From NCBI GenBank assembly GCA_963833505.1, contig CAWHYG010000006.1, positions 248,001 to 312,000 of the forward strand: a DNA stretch of 64,000 nucleotides. The letters run 5' to 3'. This DNA is from CAWHYG01 sp963833505. GTDB lineage: Bacteria > Eisenbacteria > RBG-16-71-46 > CAIMUX01. The notes beneath the pieces were generated by a model. The model was not told the origin of the DNA, did no database searches, and saw only the letters and a list, made by a program, of their open reading frames with translations. Within the stretch, counting starts at the first letter, position 1; the number at the start of each line of letters is the position of its first letter. Positions 1 through 9,416 of the stretch are shown in pieces. Both the position numbers and the translations under genes were made by a program.

Positions 1-5
1 GGCCC

Positions 6-962
6 TCATGACCCGGCCTCGCCGCCGGCCGCCTCGCCGGCGTGGTTCCGTCCGGCGATGTACCGGCACACGTCCCCCAGGGTCACGAGACCGAGCGTGC
101 GGCCCAAGGGATCGGCGACGATCCCGACGTGCACGCGGTCCCGGCGGAAGCTCTCGAGGAGCCGCGCGACCGGCTGGCTGGCGGGCACGCGCAGGCAGCG
201 GCGAAGCTGGAGGCGGATTCCGCGGCCCTCCCGTCCCTCCACGGCCAGAGGCGCCAGGTCCCTCGCGTGGACGACGCCAAGGACCCGATCGAGCGAGCCG
301 CCCGCGACCACCAGAAGCCGGTTGTGCCCGGCGTCGCGCATGCGCGCGAGGACGCGCGCCGCGGTCTCCGAACCGTCCGCGAAGAGGATTCCGGACCTCG
401 GAGTCATGATCTGATCGACCAGGACCGAATCCAGGCTCTGGATCCGGCGAAGCAAGGCCAGTGCGCGCGGCGGCAAGGCCTCTTCTTCTGATTCTTCCGA
501 CTCTTCGGGACCTCCCGCGGAATCGGGTTGATGGGATGCGCGGCCTTCGGCCCCGAGCCCGCTCTCCTTCCCGGCCGAGGAGGCGCGTTTCTCCGCTGTC
601 TGCGGCGGAAGGCCGGCCGGCGACGCCGGGCCCGTGCCGCCGGAGGCCCGCGGCGCCGCGCCACCGGTGTGCGCAGACGCCGTCCGCCGCGAAGGCAGAC
701 CCGGAAGAGAGAACCCTTCGACCCAGACGAAGCCGGCGACCAGGATCGGAATCATCGGGCTTTCATGCCCGCCGGGATGCGCGGCGCTGGAGACTCCGGC
801 CAGAAGCGCCAGGGCGGTCCAGAGAGCGACCGAGCCGAGATGCCAGAAAAGGGCGATTCCGCGCCGGAGTCCGGAAGGCCGATGCCGGAGCAGGCCGGCG
901 GCGACGCGGCCGAGCGGCGGGGCGATCAGCGCGCCCGCGAGCAGGGAAGGCCAGACGCTCAT
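6..962 (-). CDS. Membrane-anchored CBS-pair protein, CorC/YbeX-like
   Basis: 318 residues. The N-terminal 85 or so residues hold about three hydrophobic segments. A Pro/Ser/Gly/Glu-rich low-complexity linker follows, then a CBS pair from about residue 170 to 305 that opens with the VxxxMTPR signature (VDQIMTPRSG). It lacks the full DUF21 membrane domain of CNNM/HlyC transporters and the CorC_HlyC tail, so it is a shortened relative of YbeX. The start at 962 is chosen because it overlaps the ybeY stop as ATGA, which implies coupled translation. The place behind phoH and ybeY is that of ybeX in the ybeZYX operon. Ligand and any ion-transport role are not visible from sequence. Confidence 0.8.
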   Translation of the reverse strand: MSVWPSLLAGALIAPPLGRVAAGLLRHRPSGLRRGIALFWHLGSVALWTALALLAGVSSAAHPGGHESPMIPILVAGFVWVEGFSLPGLPSRRTASAHTGGAAPRASGGTGPASPAGLPPQTAEKRASSAGKESGLGAEGRASHQPDSAGGPEESEESEEEALPPRALALLRRIQSLDSVLVDQIMTPRSGILFADGSETAARVLARMRDAGHNRLLVVAGGSLDRVLGVVHARDLAPLAVEGREGRGIRLQLRRCLRVPASQPVARLLESFRRDRVHVGIVADPLGRTLGLVTLGDVCRYIAGRNHAGEAAGGEAGS

Positions 963-1486
963 CCGTCGATCCCGAGCTTCTGTCCGCCCGCATCGACGAT
1001 CAGGGAAGGCCCGATCCCGTTCCGCGCCGACCAGGTCCGGTGCGCGCGCTCCCGGGGCGTCATCCGGAGCCGGTCGCGCTCGCGCTCGTGATCGTACCCG
1101 AGGACATGCAGGATCCCGTGGATGAACAGCCGGACCAGCTCGGTTCCGGGCGCGACCCCCTGACTGCGGGCCTGTTCCAGACACCGGGGCAGGGAGATCA
1201 CGACCTCGCCGAGCAACCGGTCCTCGGAATCGGCCTCGCCCGGAGGCAGGGGCGGCCCGATCGGCGACGGGAAGGAGAGCACGTCGGTCGTGCGATCAAG
1301 GCCGCGCCATTCCCGGTTCAACCGCCGGACGAGCCGGTCTCCGGCCAGCACCAGACCCACGCCGGCTCCCTCGGCCGCGCCCTCGCGGTCGAGCACGCGC
1401 CGAGCGAGGCGCCGCAGCGGCTCCCGCTCAACGCAGGCGATGCGGCGCCGGAACGTGATGGGGACCGGCCTCGCGCGCGCCTCCAC
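959..1486 (-). CDS. ybeY: Endoribonuclease YbeY (rRNA maturation factor)
   Basis: 175 residues, normal length for the family. The metal-binding signature is intact: HGILHVLGYDHE at residues 123-134, giving His123, His127 and His133 as zinc ligands. YbeY is a cytoplasmic single-strand endonuclease acting in 16S rRNA 3' processing and ribosome quality control. The reading frame overlaps the end of the upstream 7TM-HD gene by about 59 bases. A GTG at 1465 is an alternative start, though it overlaps too. Downstream it is joined to the CBS gene by ATGA. The order phoH, 7TM-HD, ybeY, CBS is the expected neighbourhood. Confidence 0.93.
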   Translation of the reverse strand: MEARARPVPITFRRRIACVEREPLRRLARRVLDREGAAEGAGVGLVLAGDRLVRRLNREWRGLDRTTDVLSFPSPIGPPLPPGEADSEDRLLGEVVISLPRCLEQARSQGVAPGTELVRLFIHGILHVLGYDHERERDRLRMTPRERAHRTWSARNGIGPSLIVDAGGQKLGIDG

Positions 1487-3674
1487 TTTCGGCTCCTCGA
1501 TCCCCCACGACCCGGCCCCGGAAGGCGGCGGCCAGCATGGGCACGAAGGAATCCCGGGCCGCGGCCAGATCGCTCAGGGTCAGGCCGCTTCCATCCAGGT
1601 TGCCCGCTTCGAGGTTCTCCTGGAAGACGCGGAGGACGAGCCCCTTGATGCGGCTCGGCGTCGGATCCTCCAGGGTTCGGGCGGCGGTCTCGACCTGATC
1701 CGCCAGAAGGACGAGCGCCGCCTCCCGGCTCGAAGGGCGCGGGCCGGGATAGCAATACTCCTCCATCCGGGCGGTGGGATCGAGCCGCCTGGCTCTCCGC
1801 CAGGGCTGGATCATGAGCGACGTTCCGTGATGCTCGCGAATGCCCTGGATGACATCGCGGGGAAGCCGGTCCTCCTGGGCCAGCGCGAGCCCCTCGCGAA
1901 TGTGCGACTCGAGGATCAGCCGGCTCATCGAAGGAGTCAGCTTGTCGTGCGGGTTCTTCATCCCGATTCCGAGGTTTTCCGGGAAGTACTCGGGCTTCGC
2001 GACCTTGCCGACGTCGTGGTAGTAGCCGATGAGCCGGGCCAGGAGCGGATGGGCTCCGACCGCCTGCGCCGCGGTCTCGGCCAGCGCGCCCACCAGGATC
2101 GAGTGATGGTAGGTGCCGGGCGCCGCCAGCATGAGGCGCCTGAGCAGCGGCCGGTTCAGATCCTGATACTCCCGCAGGGAGATGTCGGTGCAGCGCCCGA
2201 AGATCGACTCGGCGTAGGGAAGAACGAAGAGCGCGAGCGCGGCGGCCAGGAAGGGATTGGCGGCCACGGCGGCGCCTTCCCGGAGCAGCCCGGTGGCCGG
2301 CCGCAGCTCGGCCAGCGCCAGGGCGCCCAGCATGGCGAGGTGGATCGCCGGCAGAAGGGCCAGGTGCCGGAAGAACTGGCTGCGCCGCCGCACGGCGTGG
2401 GTCAAAAGGACGGTCGCGACGGCGCCGGTGCCGACCACGGCAACGAACTGGATCCCGCCGTCGGCCACCACGCCGATGAGGAGAACGGCCAGGCCGGAGG
2501 CGGCCAGGGCGAGCCGGTCGTCGAAGAGAAGGGTGATGAGGATTGCCAGGGCCGCCACCGGAACGAGAGACGCCGGCAGCTCGAGCACGCGCACGAAGAT
2601 GGCGCCGATGCCGAGAATCAGCGCCAGGCTTGCGGCCAGGAGCCAGAGGTCGGACGGAGAGGCCGCGAGCTGCGGCCGGTTCAGGCTCAGATAGCCGGCG
2701 AAGGCGGCGACGGTGAGAAGCACGATGAGCATACGCCCCAGGGCCGGGAGGATGAGCGAGAGGAAGCCCGGCCGCACGCCCCGTTCGCCCTTCCAGTGCT
2801 CGTAGCTGCGCAGCACGCGCAGCCGATCCGGCGTGATCCGCTCATGGGCCCCGATGATCTTCTCCCCCTTCAGGACGAGGCCGGTGGCGGTTTCGACCGA
2901 CTCTTCCGCCTTCGAAACCATGTCCCGGGTCGTGGACGGATCCAGCACGAGATTGGGCACGGCGCAGTAGACCGCGATCTCGGCCAGGGCCTCGGGCGGA
3001 AGCCCCCGGTCGACCGCCCGGGAGCGGGCCAGCTCGCGCACGCGATCCGCGGTCAGGAGCTGGTCGGTGGGGATCACCACGTCCCCCAGCGGATCGCGGA
3101 TCCGGACCTGCCGATACTCCGAGAGCTGGTCGGCCAGATCGGGAGAGACGAACCCGCGCCGCATGACGTCCCCCAGTAGCCCGCCGGCGACGTCCAGGAT
3201 CGGCCCGGCATCCTTGCCGACCAGAAGCGCGATCAGGGTCTCCTGGCTGAATCCCATGACCGGCTCCTCGCGGCTCCCGCGGGCCAGCTTGAGCGTGCGA
3301 ACCTGCTCGTGAAGGCGGGCCAGCCGCGCGTAGGCCGCGGCCGACGCGGAATCGGAGCGCGTCAGCACGGCCGGGACGGCCTCGGCCGTCTCCTTCCGCT
3401 CCCGCGCGAGCTCTTCCGCGTCCTTGAGGACCGGGAAGTCGAACGCGGCGATGACCGTGATGGGTTGAATGGCGCCGAGCTGATAGGTGGCCGGACCGGA
3501 GGTCCTGGGCCAGGGAACCAGGGCCAGCCCGGCCGCCACGACCAGGAGCGCAGCGAGAATCCGCTGGGTCGGCATCGGGATCGCGCGCAGCCGGTCCTTC
3601 AGCGAGGGCTTCCGGGCCGCAGGTTCAGCGCCCTTCGGGGGTCCGCCGGCGGCGGTGGGAGGCGTGACGGGCAC
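1428..3674 (-). CDS. 7TM-HD family membrane protein (PgpH/YqfF-like)
   Basis: About 748 residues. The N-terminal transmembrane segment is followed by an extracytoplasmic region of roughly 230 residues, a block of about seven transmembrane helices, and a C-terminal HD domain near residues 505-700. The HD region carries HHSILVG and the YYHDVGK metal motif. Members such as Listeria PgpH hydrolyse cyclic di-AMP; whether this one does is inference. The GTG at 3674 is chosen because GAGGAG lies 9 bases upstream, overlapping the phoH stop codon; an ATG at 3575 is the alternative. It lies between phoH and ybeY, as in many Gram-positive and FCB genomes. Confidence 0.88.
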   Translation of the reverse strand: MPVTPPTAAGGPPKGAEPAARKPSLKDRLRAIPMPTQRILAALLVVAAGLALVPWPRTSGPATYQLGAIQPITVIAAFDFPVLKDAEELARERKETAEAVPAVLTRSDSASAAAYARLARLHEQVRTLKLARGSREEPVMGFSQETLIALLVGKDAGPILDVAGGLLGDVMRRGFVSPDLADQLSEYRQVRIRDPLGDVVIPTDQLLTADRVRELARSRAVDRGLPPEALAEIAVYCAVPNLVLDPSTTRDMVSKAEESVETATGLVLKGEKIIGAHERITPDRLRVLRSYEHWKGERGVRPGFLSLILPALGRMLIVLLTVAAFAGYLSLNRPQLAASPSDLWLLAASLALILGIGAIFVRVLELPASLVPVAALAILITLLFDDRLALAASGLAVLLIGVVADGGIQFVAVVGTGAVATVLLTHAVRRRSQFFRHLALLPAIHLAMLGALALAELRPATGLLREGAAVAANPFLAAALALFVLPYAESIFGRCTDISLREYQDLNRPLLRRLMLAAPGTYHHSILVGALAETAAQAVGAHPLLARLIGYYHDVGKVAKPEYFPENLGIGMKNPHDKLTPSMSRLILESHIREGLALAQEDRLPRDVIQGIREHHGTSLMIQPWRRARRLDPTARMEEYCYPGPRPSSREAALVLLADQVETAARTLEDPTPSRIKGLVLRVFQENLEAGNLDGSGLTLSDLAAARDSFVPMLAAAFRGRVVGDRGAESGGAREAGPHHVPAPHRLR

Positions 3675-3687
3675 GGGCCTCGACTCC

Positions 3688-4674
3688 TCAGCGCTCCGGC
3701 GATTCGTCCCGGGGGGGACGCCGCTGGTCGAACGCCAGGATGATGTCCTTGACCAGCCGGTGGCGCACCACATCCCGCTCGGTCAGATAGCAGAACTGGA
3801 CCCCGTCGATCCCTTTCAGGATCTGCTGGATCCGGATCAGCCCGGAGCTTTCCGGATCGGTCAGATCGACCTGGGTGACGTCGCCGGTCACGACCGCCCT
3901 CGAGCCGAGGCCGAGGCGGGTCAGAAACATCTTCATCTGGCCGAGCGTGGTGTTCTGGCCCTCGTCGAGGATGACGTACGCGCGCGACAGCGTGCGCCCC
4001 CGCATGTAGGCCAGGGGCGCCACCTCGATCACGCCGAGCTGCAGGAACTTCTGGAGCTTCTCGTAGTGGATGATCTCCGAGAGCGCGTCATAGAGCGGAC
4101 GCAGATAGGGATCGACCTTCTCCTGCGGGTCGCCGGGCAGAAACCCGAGACTCTCTCCCGCCTCGACGGCCGGCCGGGTCAGGACGATCCGCTCGACCGC
4201 CTTTTCGCGAAGCATCTTCAGGGCGTTGGCCACCGCGAGATAGGTCTTGCCGGTGCCGGCGGGCCCGATACCGAAGACGATGTCATTCCGCCGCATCGCC
4301 TCGGCGTATTCGGCCTGCCCGAGCGTGCGGACCTTGACGACCTTCTTGTCGCCGAAGTAGACGATCCCTTCGCCCGGAGAGGCCGGCTCCTTCGCCGCCC
4401 CGCCGCCCTCTTCGGTCACGGAAATGGCGTAGGCGAGGTCTTCCTCGGTCACGAGGGAGCCACTCCGGGCGCGCTCGAGAAGCTGCCGGAGCAGGATCGA
4501 AGCGGCGCGGACCCGATCCTCGGGTCCGCTGACCTGGAGAGAGTCCCCGCGGGCGTTCAGGGTCACCCCGAAGCGCCGCTCGATCTCCCGGAGATTGGTG
4601 TCCGCCGAACCGAAGAGCGCGAGCCCGTCCACGCCTTCGAGGTCGATCGTCTCGAGGATGGTCGGCTGGGCCAA
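3688..4674 (-). CDS. phoH: PhoH-family ATPase (YbeZ)
   Basis: 328 residues, typical for PhoH/YbeZ. A short N-terminal KH-like region is followed by the PhoH ATPase core with Walker A GPAGTGKT at 137-144 and the Walker B-like LDEGQN near 236-241. PhoH proteins are cytoplasmic NTPases linked to RNA metabolism and partner with YbeY. The gene begins 27 bases after the LysM gene, and its stop codon is part of the next gene's ribosome-binding site, so it is probably in the same transcript. Confidence 0.93.
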   Translation of the reverse strand: MAQPTILETIDLEGVDGLALFGSADTNLREIERRFGVTLNARGDSLQVSGPEDRVRAASILLRQLLERARSGSLVTEEDLAYAISVTEEGGGAAKEPASPGEGIVYFGDKKVVKVRTLGQAEYAEAMRRNDIVFGIGPAGTGKTYLAVANALKMLREKAVERIVLTRPAVEAGESLGFLPGDPQEKVDPYLRPLYDALSEIIHYEKLQKFLQLGVIEVAPLAYMRGRTLSRAYVILDEGQNTTLGQMKMFLTRLGLGSRAVVTGDVTQVDLTDPESSGLIRIQQILKGIDGVQFCYLTERDVVRHRLVKDIILAFDQRRPPRDESPER

Positions 4675-4701
4675 GCAGTCCTCAATTCCGCGGCCGGAAG
4701 G

Positions 4702-5331
4702 TCACTTCGTCCCACCCGTCGGAGCGCCTCCGCTGCTCTGGGTGCCACCGTTGGTGCGAGGATAGTCCTTGGACGGGATGGTCAGGCTCGTCCCCGGCTT
4801 CAAGGGCGTGGTTTCGTTCCCGATCAGGCCCTTGTTGGCCTCGTAGATCTCCTGGGCGTGGCTGGCGTCGCCGAAACGCGCCTCGGAGATCTTCTTGAGC
4901 GTGTCTCCCGGCTTGACCACGTAGGTGTGGAGCGCCTTCTGTTTCAGCTCGAGATCCCGGATGGCCACCTGCAGATCCCGGGTCCGGGCCGAAGCGCGCA
5001 CCGATTCGTTCCGCAGCGTGTCGGCAACCACATCCAGGCTGTCGGACCGGACGTGGAGTTCCTTGGCCTCGGCCTTGAGCTGGGCCAGGGTCGTCTCCAT
5101 GTAGTTGCAATAGTGCGCCCGTTCCTCTGGACCCAACCGGGCCAGCTCGTACGCCGTGTAGTACTGGCCCTTGCTCGGGTCCTTCGCCGGCGGCTCCGGT
5201 CCCCGCGCGCATCCCGCCCATCCGCTCGCGAACAGGATCAATCCCGCCGCCAGCATCGATCCGGCGATCCATCCGATCCGGCCGGCCGATTCACGGCCGC
5301 CGGCGCCCCTCCCTCGACCCCGGACCGTCAT
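4702..5331 (-). CDS. LysM-domain envelope protein with coiled coil
   Basis: 209 residues. An Arg-rich start and one hydrophobic segment end near a Cys (WAGC, about residue 42), so it is a signal anchor or an imperfect lipobox. A charged, probably coiled-coil stretch (about 70-125) leads to a LysM domain near 130-180 (YVVKPGDTLKKISEARFG). The tail is Gly/Thr/Ser-rich. LysM binds peptidoglycan, so it likely tethers to the wall from the inner or outer membrane. The start at 5331 overlaps the upstream lipoprotein stop as ATGA, which argues that the two small envelope proteins are made together. Confidence 0.82.
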   Translation of the reverse strand: MTVRGRGRGAGGRESAGRIGWIAGSMLAAGLILFASGWAGCARGPEPPAKDPSKGQYYTAYELARLGPEERAHYCNYMETTLAQLKAEAKELHVRSDSLDVVADTLRNESVRASARTRDLQVAIRDLELKQKALHTYVVKPGDTLKKISEARFGDASHAQEIYEANKGLIGNETTPLKPGTSLTIPSKDYPRTNGGTQSSGGAPTGGTK

Positions 5332-5621
5332 TTCCCCCTCCTGACCGCCGCGGAGTCGGCACGCCCGGCGGCAATGGCCTTTTCGAGATCGGCCTTCTGC
5401 TCCTCCATCTGCTTCACCCGGCCGAGCGTGACGTTGAGGTTGTCCTGCGATCGCGAGACTTCGCCCTGCTTGGACGAAACGTCTGTGCTGACGCTCTTGA
5501 CCGCCGACTGCGCCAGGTCGAGCTGCGCCGGGATGATGAGGCAGGGCTGCGCGTTGTGAGCACATCCTCCCGCCCCCACGATCAGGACAACCCCCAGGGC
5601 GAGGGCAAGGCGCTTTCTCAT
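5328..5621 (-). CDS. Small coiled-coil lipoprotein
   Basis: 97 residues. The signal peptide ends in a lipobox-like VGAGGC with Cys20, and the rest is mostly an Ala/Gln/Glu/Lys-rich helix likely to form a coiled coil (about 45-88). No known family is recognised; the shape resembles Lpp-type spacer lipoproteins. It is the first gene of the minus-strand run into LysM, phoH, 7TM-HD, ybeY and CBS. A GGAGGAGG ribosome-binding site precedes the ATG. Confidence 0.75.
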   Translation of the reverse strand: MRKRLALALGVVLIVGAGGCAHNAQPCLIIPAQLDLAQSAVKSVSTDVSSKQGEVSRSQDNLNVTLGRVKQMEEQKADLEKAIAAGRADSAAVRRGK

Positions 5622-5747
5622 TCCAATCCTCCTCCTTGACGAAACAGGTCCGCGAACAACCTCCCGATCCTACCACAGCCCGAGGACGGATTGCGGTCCG
5701 GAGGAATCCGGTCCGGCGGGCCGGAAAACCTCCGGCCGGCCGGTTCC

Positions 5748-6530
5748 TCAGGGCAGCCGCACCTCGGTGACGACGTAGGTGCCTCCCGATTTCGGATCCC
5801 GGGTGATCTGGATCAGATCATGCTGCGCGGCATCCTCCAGAAGCTCGCTGAACGTCCGATACCCGTAGGCGGTTTCGTTGAAGGCGGGCTTCTTCCGCTT
5901 GATCGTGTCCTTGATCATCGAGCTGTAGAGGATCTCCTTGTTTTCGCGCAGCAGCGCTTCGATCGCATCCTGGAGCAGATCGAAGGCCTCCTGTTTCTTG
6001 TCCGGGACGGCGTGGCGCGGAGGGCGTCCCCGACCGGGCGGGCGTCCGGCCGCCGGGGCGGCCAGATCCTCGTAGAACAGGAACTCGTCGCAGTTGTCCG
6101 CCAGAAGCGAGGAGGTGGCGTCGCGCAGGCCGATCCCGATCACGCGCTTGTTGTTCTCCTTCAGCTTCGACATGAGCGGCGAAAAATCGCTGTCGCCCGA
6201 GACCACCACGAACGTGTCGAGATGCTCCTTGGTATAGCAGAGGTCCAGGGCGTCCACGACCAGCCGGATGTCCGCCGAGTTCTTGCCGGTCTGGCTTCTC
6301 CGAGGGACCTCGATCAGCTCAATGGCGGATTCGTGGAGGGCCTCGCGGTAGTCCGAATACCGCGTCCAGTCCGCGTAGGCCCTTTTGGCGATGATCCGCC
6401 CCTTTTCGAGGAGTCGCTCGAGGATCCGGTGCACGTCGAAGGACTTCGACTTCTTGCCGCGGAGGCCGAGGGCGATGTTCTCGAAATCAATGAACAGCGC
6501 GATGCGGGCTTCTTCCGATTGGTCGGCCAT
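5748..6530 (-). CDS. NYN-domain nuclease-like protein with C-terminal LOTUS/OST-HTH domain
   Basis: 260 residues. The N-terminal NYN (PIN-like) domain spans about 8-150, with the acidic residues expected for a metal site: LFIDFENI near the start, SADIRLVVDAL and VVSGDSDFSPL. A basic Gly/Arg/Pro linker then leads to an OST-HTH (LOTUS) domain at about 175-250. Such LabA/YaiN-like proteins are inferred RNA-binding or RNA-cleaving proteins. AGAGGA precedes the ATG. It starts 18 bases after aspS and is probably cotranscribed. Confidence 0.88.
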   Translation of the reverse strand: MADQSEEARIALFIDFENIALGLRGKKSKSFDVHRILERLLEKGRIIAKRAYADWTRYSDYREALHESAIELIEVPRRSQTGKNSADIRLVVDALDLCYTKEHLDTFVVVSGDSDFSPLMSKLKENNKRVIGIGLRDATSSLLADNCDEFLFYEDLAAPAAGRPPGRGRPPRHAVPDKKQEAFDLLQDAIEALLRENKEILYSSMIKDTIKRKKPAFNETAYGYRTFSELLEDAAQHDLIQITRDPKSGGTYVVTEVRLP

Positions 6531-6548
6531 CTTCCTCTCCCGGATGGT

Positions 6549-8366
6549 TCAGGCGCCTTCCCGTTCCCCGTCCCCATCCACGGAACGGAGGTGCAGTTCT
6601 TCCAGGTCCTCGGCCGTGACCGGAGCCGGGCATCCGTCCATGAGCGAGGAAGCGCTGGTCGTCTTGGGGAAGGCGATGACGTCCCGCAGGGAGCTGCGCC
6701 CGGCCAGGAGCATGATGATCCGGTCGAATCCCAGCGCCATGCCGCCGTGCGGAGGGGCGCCGTATTGAAAGGCCTTGAGAAGGAACCCGAACTTCCTCTC
6801 CGCCTCCTCGGGACCGATCCCGACCACGCGCATGACCACTTCCTGCAGGTCCCGCCGATGGATCCGGATGCTTCCGCTTCCCAGCTCGAATCCGTTCAGG
6901 ACCAGGTCGTAGAGACGGCCGCGGACCCGCTCCGGACCGGTTTCGAGCAGGGGGATGTCCTCCTCCATCGGCATCGTGAACATGTGGTGCGCCGGCGTCA
7001 GGGCGCCGGTTGCCGGATCCCGCTCGAAGAGCGGAAACTCGGTGACCCAGAGAAAACGCCAGCACCGGGCCGCCTCCGGATGATCCTTGAGGTGCGCGGC
7101 CCCGAGCTGCGAACGGACCGCCCCGAGGCTTCGGGCCGCGGTCTCCCAGCGATCCGCCACCAGGGCCAGCAGGTCTCCCTCGCCGGCCGAGGCCAGCGAA
7201 ACCAGCGCCCGCTGCGCTTCCTCGCTCACGAACTTGGCGAACCCGCCGTCGCAGGCGCCCGCCGCGACCCGGGACCGGGCCAGGCCCTTGGCGCCGTTGC
7301 GCCGGGCCAGCTCCTCCAGCGCGTCCTGCTCGCGGCGCGACATCGCCCCGCCTCCGGGAATCCTGAGGGCCAGGATCGCTCCGCCGGAAGCCAGTGTGTC
7401 GTCGAAGGCCCGGAATCCGCTGCCTCGAAGAGCGTCCGAGACGTTCACCAGGGGAAGGTCGAATCGAAGATCCGGCTTGTCCGAGCCGAACCGCCCCATC
7501 GCCTCGCGGTAGGGGAGACGCGGGAACGGAAGCTCCAGCTCGACTCCGAGCGTCTCCTTCCAGACCACGGCCATCAGGCCTTCGACCAGGCTGAAGACCT
7601 CCTCCTCGCCGATGAAGGACATCTCGAAGTCGATCTGCGTGTGCTCGGGCTGGCGGTCGGCGCGCAGGTCCTCGTCGCGCAGGCAGCGCGCGAGCTGGAA
7701 GTACCGGTCCATGCCGGCGACCATGAGGATCTGCTTGTAGAGCTGCGGCGACTGGGGCAGGGCGTAGAAGGTCCCGGGGTGGACGCGGCTCGGCACCAGG
7801 TAGTCCCGCGCCCCCTCGGGCGTGGGCCGGACCAGGATGGGAGTCTCGACCTCCCAGAAATCCAGCGCGGTCAGGTGCCTGCGGACGATCTGCGCCGCGT
7901 GGTGGCGGAGGCCGAAGATCCGGGCCAGCTCGGGACGGCGCAGGTCGAGATAACGGTATTCCAGGCGAAGATCCTCGCCGGCGCTGGGCGCCTCCTCGAC
8001 GACGAAGGGCGGCACCTCGGCCACGTTCAGCACCAGGAGCGCGCCCGCCTCCACCTCGATCTCACCGGTGACCATGCCCGGGTTGATCATCGAGTCCGGG
8101 CGCCGCGCCACGATACCGTCAATCCCGACGACGTACTCGGCCCGAAGCTCCCGCGCGCGGGCGCTCAGGTCATCCGCTCCCCCGTCTGCCGGACGGATGA
8201 CGACCTGGACCAGGCCGTCCCGATCGCGGAGGTCGAGAAAGATCACGCCCCCGTGATCGCGAACGCGATGCACCCAGCCGGCCAGCCGGACCGCCTTTCC
8301 CACGTCCGCGGCGCGGAGTTGACCGCAGGTGTGGGTTCGCCGCCAGTCACCCAGGAGCGCGAGCAT
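6549..8366 (-). CDS. aspS: Aspartyl-tRNA synthetase
   Basis: 605 residues, the length of bacterial AspRS. The N-terminal OB-fold anticodon-binding domain (about 1-105) and the class II catalytic core with the bacterial GAD insertion are all present. Class II motifs are recognisable, including YRYLDLRRPE, the QIDFEMSF stretch and the C-terminal GMALGFDRIIMLL (motif 3). It charges tRNA-Asp in the cytoplasm; whether it also charges tRNA-Asn depends on whether the genome has AsnRS. The start overlaps the VanZ-like stop as TGATG. Confidence 0.97.
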   Translation of the reverse strand: MLALLGDWRRTHTCGQLRAADVGKAVRLAGWVHRVRDHGGVIFLDLRDRDGLVQVVIRPADGGADDLSARARELRAEYVVGIDGIVARRPDSMINPGMVTGEIEVEAGALLVLNVAEVPPFVVEEAPSAGEDLRLEYRYLDLRRPELARIFGLRHHAAQIVRRHLTALDFWEVETPILVRPTPEGARDYLVPSRVHPGTFYALPQSPQLYKQILMVAGMDRYFQLARCLRDEDLRADRQPEHTQIDFEMSFIGEEEVFSLVEGLMAVVWKETLGVELELPFPRLPYREAMGRFGSDKPDLRFDLPLVNVSDALRGSGFRAFDDTLASGGAILALRIPGGGAMSRREQDALEELARRNGAKGLARSRVAAGACDGGFAKFVSEEAQRALVSLASAGEGDLLALVADRWETAARSLGAVRSQLGAAHLKDHPEAARCWRFLWVTEFPLFERDPATGALTPAHHMFTMPMEEDIPLLETGPERVRGRLYDLVLNGFELGSGSIRIHRRDLQEVVMRVVGIGPEEAERKFGFLLKAFQYGAPPHGGMALGFDRIIMLLAGRSSLRDVIAFPKTTSASSLMDGCPAPVTAEDLEELHLRSVDGDGEREGA

Positions 8367-8848
8367 CAGGCCCTCCCCTTGATCGCCTCTTCCGGCCGCG
8401 CCGGCTCCGAAGGGATCTCGCGAGCCGCGAGCCAGCCGGGCGGCAGCCGGCTCTCCAGCCAGCGCACGACGAGCGCTCCGGTGGTTCCCCCGAGCACGTC
8501 GGCCAGACAGTCGTGCAGGTCGGCGTCGCGGCCGGGAATGTAGCTCTGCAGTTTTTCATCCCCGAGCGCCAGGGCCGCCACGAGCCCGATCACCGTCAGG
8601 ATCGACGCCTTCCGTCGCGCCCCCGAGAGCCGGAGGGCACGGTGCAGCAAGGCTCCCATGGCCGCATATTCACAGAAGTGGGCGACCTTGTCGATGTTCG
8701 GGAAGAGGGGCGGCAGCGCGAGATTGGGCCGGCTGGAGAGAAAAAGCACCACCGCCTCGAGGATCAGGACGGGCAGCCAGCCGATGACCAGGTGGAACAG
8801 CGTCCCGCCGCCGCTGGCAGGGCGGTTCGACGTGGTTTCAGACGCCAT
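8366..8848 (-). CDS. VanZ-like small membrane protein
   Basis: 160 residues with about four hydrophobic segments. It has the family pattern of a first helix ending in SSRP, then a DKVAHFCEYAAMG segment (the conserved D-K-x-x-H-F-x-E-Y of VanZ-like proteins), and a later Asp/His pair (ADLHDCLADVLGG). The function of this family is unknown apart from VanZ itself, which gives low-level teicoplanin resistance. The ATG at 8848 starts the conserved region. It is coupled to aspS by a one-base overlap. Confidence 0.85.
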   Translation of the reverse strand: MASETTSNRPASGGGTLFHLVIGWLPVLILEAVVLFLSSRPNLALPPLFPNIDKVAHFCEYAAMGALLHRALRLSGARRKASILTVIGLVAALALGDEKLQSYIPGRDADLHDCLADVLGGTTGALVVRWLESRLPPGWLAAREIPSEPARPEEAIKGRA

Positions 8849-8918
8849 TCGCCTCCATTCGAAACCGGCGCGGCAGGTCCGTTCCCGATTCGAGGGAACG
8901 CGGCCCGGCACCGGCGGT

Positions 8919-9413
8919 TCAACCGCGAAGCTTCCCTTCCTCCTCGCCGATGACCTCGATGACCTCGTCCGCGGACCTGGCCTCCAACAGTCGGACCTGC
9001 AGGTCACCGGAATAGAGCAGCCGTGAGATCCGGGCCAGGATCCGGATGAACCCTCCCCGCTCCTCCGGTCCCACGATCATGAAGATCAACCGGACCGGCT
9101 TCTCATCCAGTGATTCAAAGTCGATCCCGTCCTTCGGCCGGACCAGCGAGACGGCCAGGGTCTTGACCGCCGGGTTCTGCGCATGCGGGATGGCCACGCC
9201 CCCGCCGATCCCCGTGCTCATGACGCGCTCCCGCTCGAGGAGGGAGCGGGCCACCGCCTCGGAGTCCGTGACGACGCCTGTTTCCCCCAGCTTTCGCGCC
9301 ATGGCGCGGATGAGGTCCGCCTTGTCGGCGGCCGGCACGTCAAGCTCTATGCATTCCTTGCGGATCAGGTCTTTCAGGCCCATGGCATTCGAGAGCGTTC
9401 CCATCCCATCCAC
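8919..9413 (-). CDS. PTS EIIA-type (PtsN-like) phosphoacceptor protein
   Basis: 164 residues, one PTS EIIA type-2 domain. The phospho-acceptor is in GVAIPHAQ, about His77. With no sugar-transport domains attached it is more likely a PtsN-like regulator than a carbohydrate carrier component. Three in-frame starts are possible (9413, 9404, 9383). The last gives MGLKDLI, which matches where family members usually begin. None has a strong Shine-Dalgarno, and an intrinsic terminator ends four bases before the first ATG. Confidence 0.87.
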   Translation of the reverse strand: MDGMGTLSNAMGLKDLIRKECIELDVPAADKADLIRAMARKLGETGVVTDSEAVARSLLERERVMSTGIGGGVAIPHAQNPAVKTLAVSLVRPKDGIDFESLDEKPVRLIFMIVGPEERGGFIRILARISRLLYSGDLQVRLLEARSADEVIEVIGEEEGKLRG

Positions 9414-9416
9414 CCG

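Noticed and set aside
1290..3179. Long plus-strand frames opposite ybeY, the 7TM-HD gene and similar frames opposite aspS, clpB and the gingipain-like gene
   Set aside because: They are antisense shadows in high-GC coding sequence, with Arg/Gln/Pro-rich composition and no family motif.
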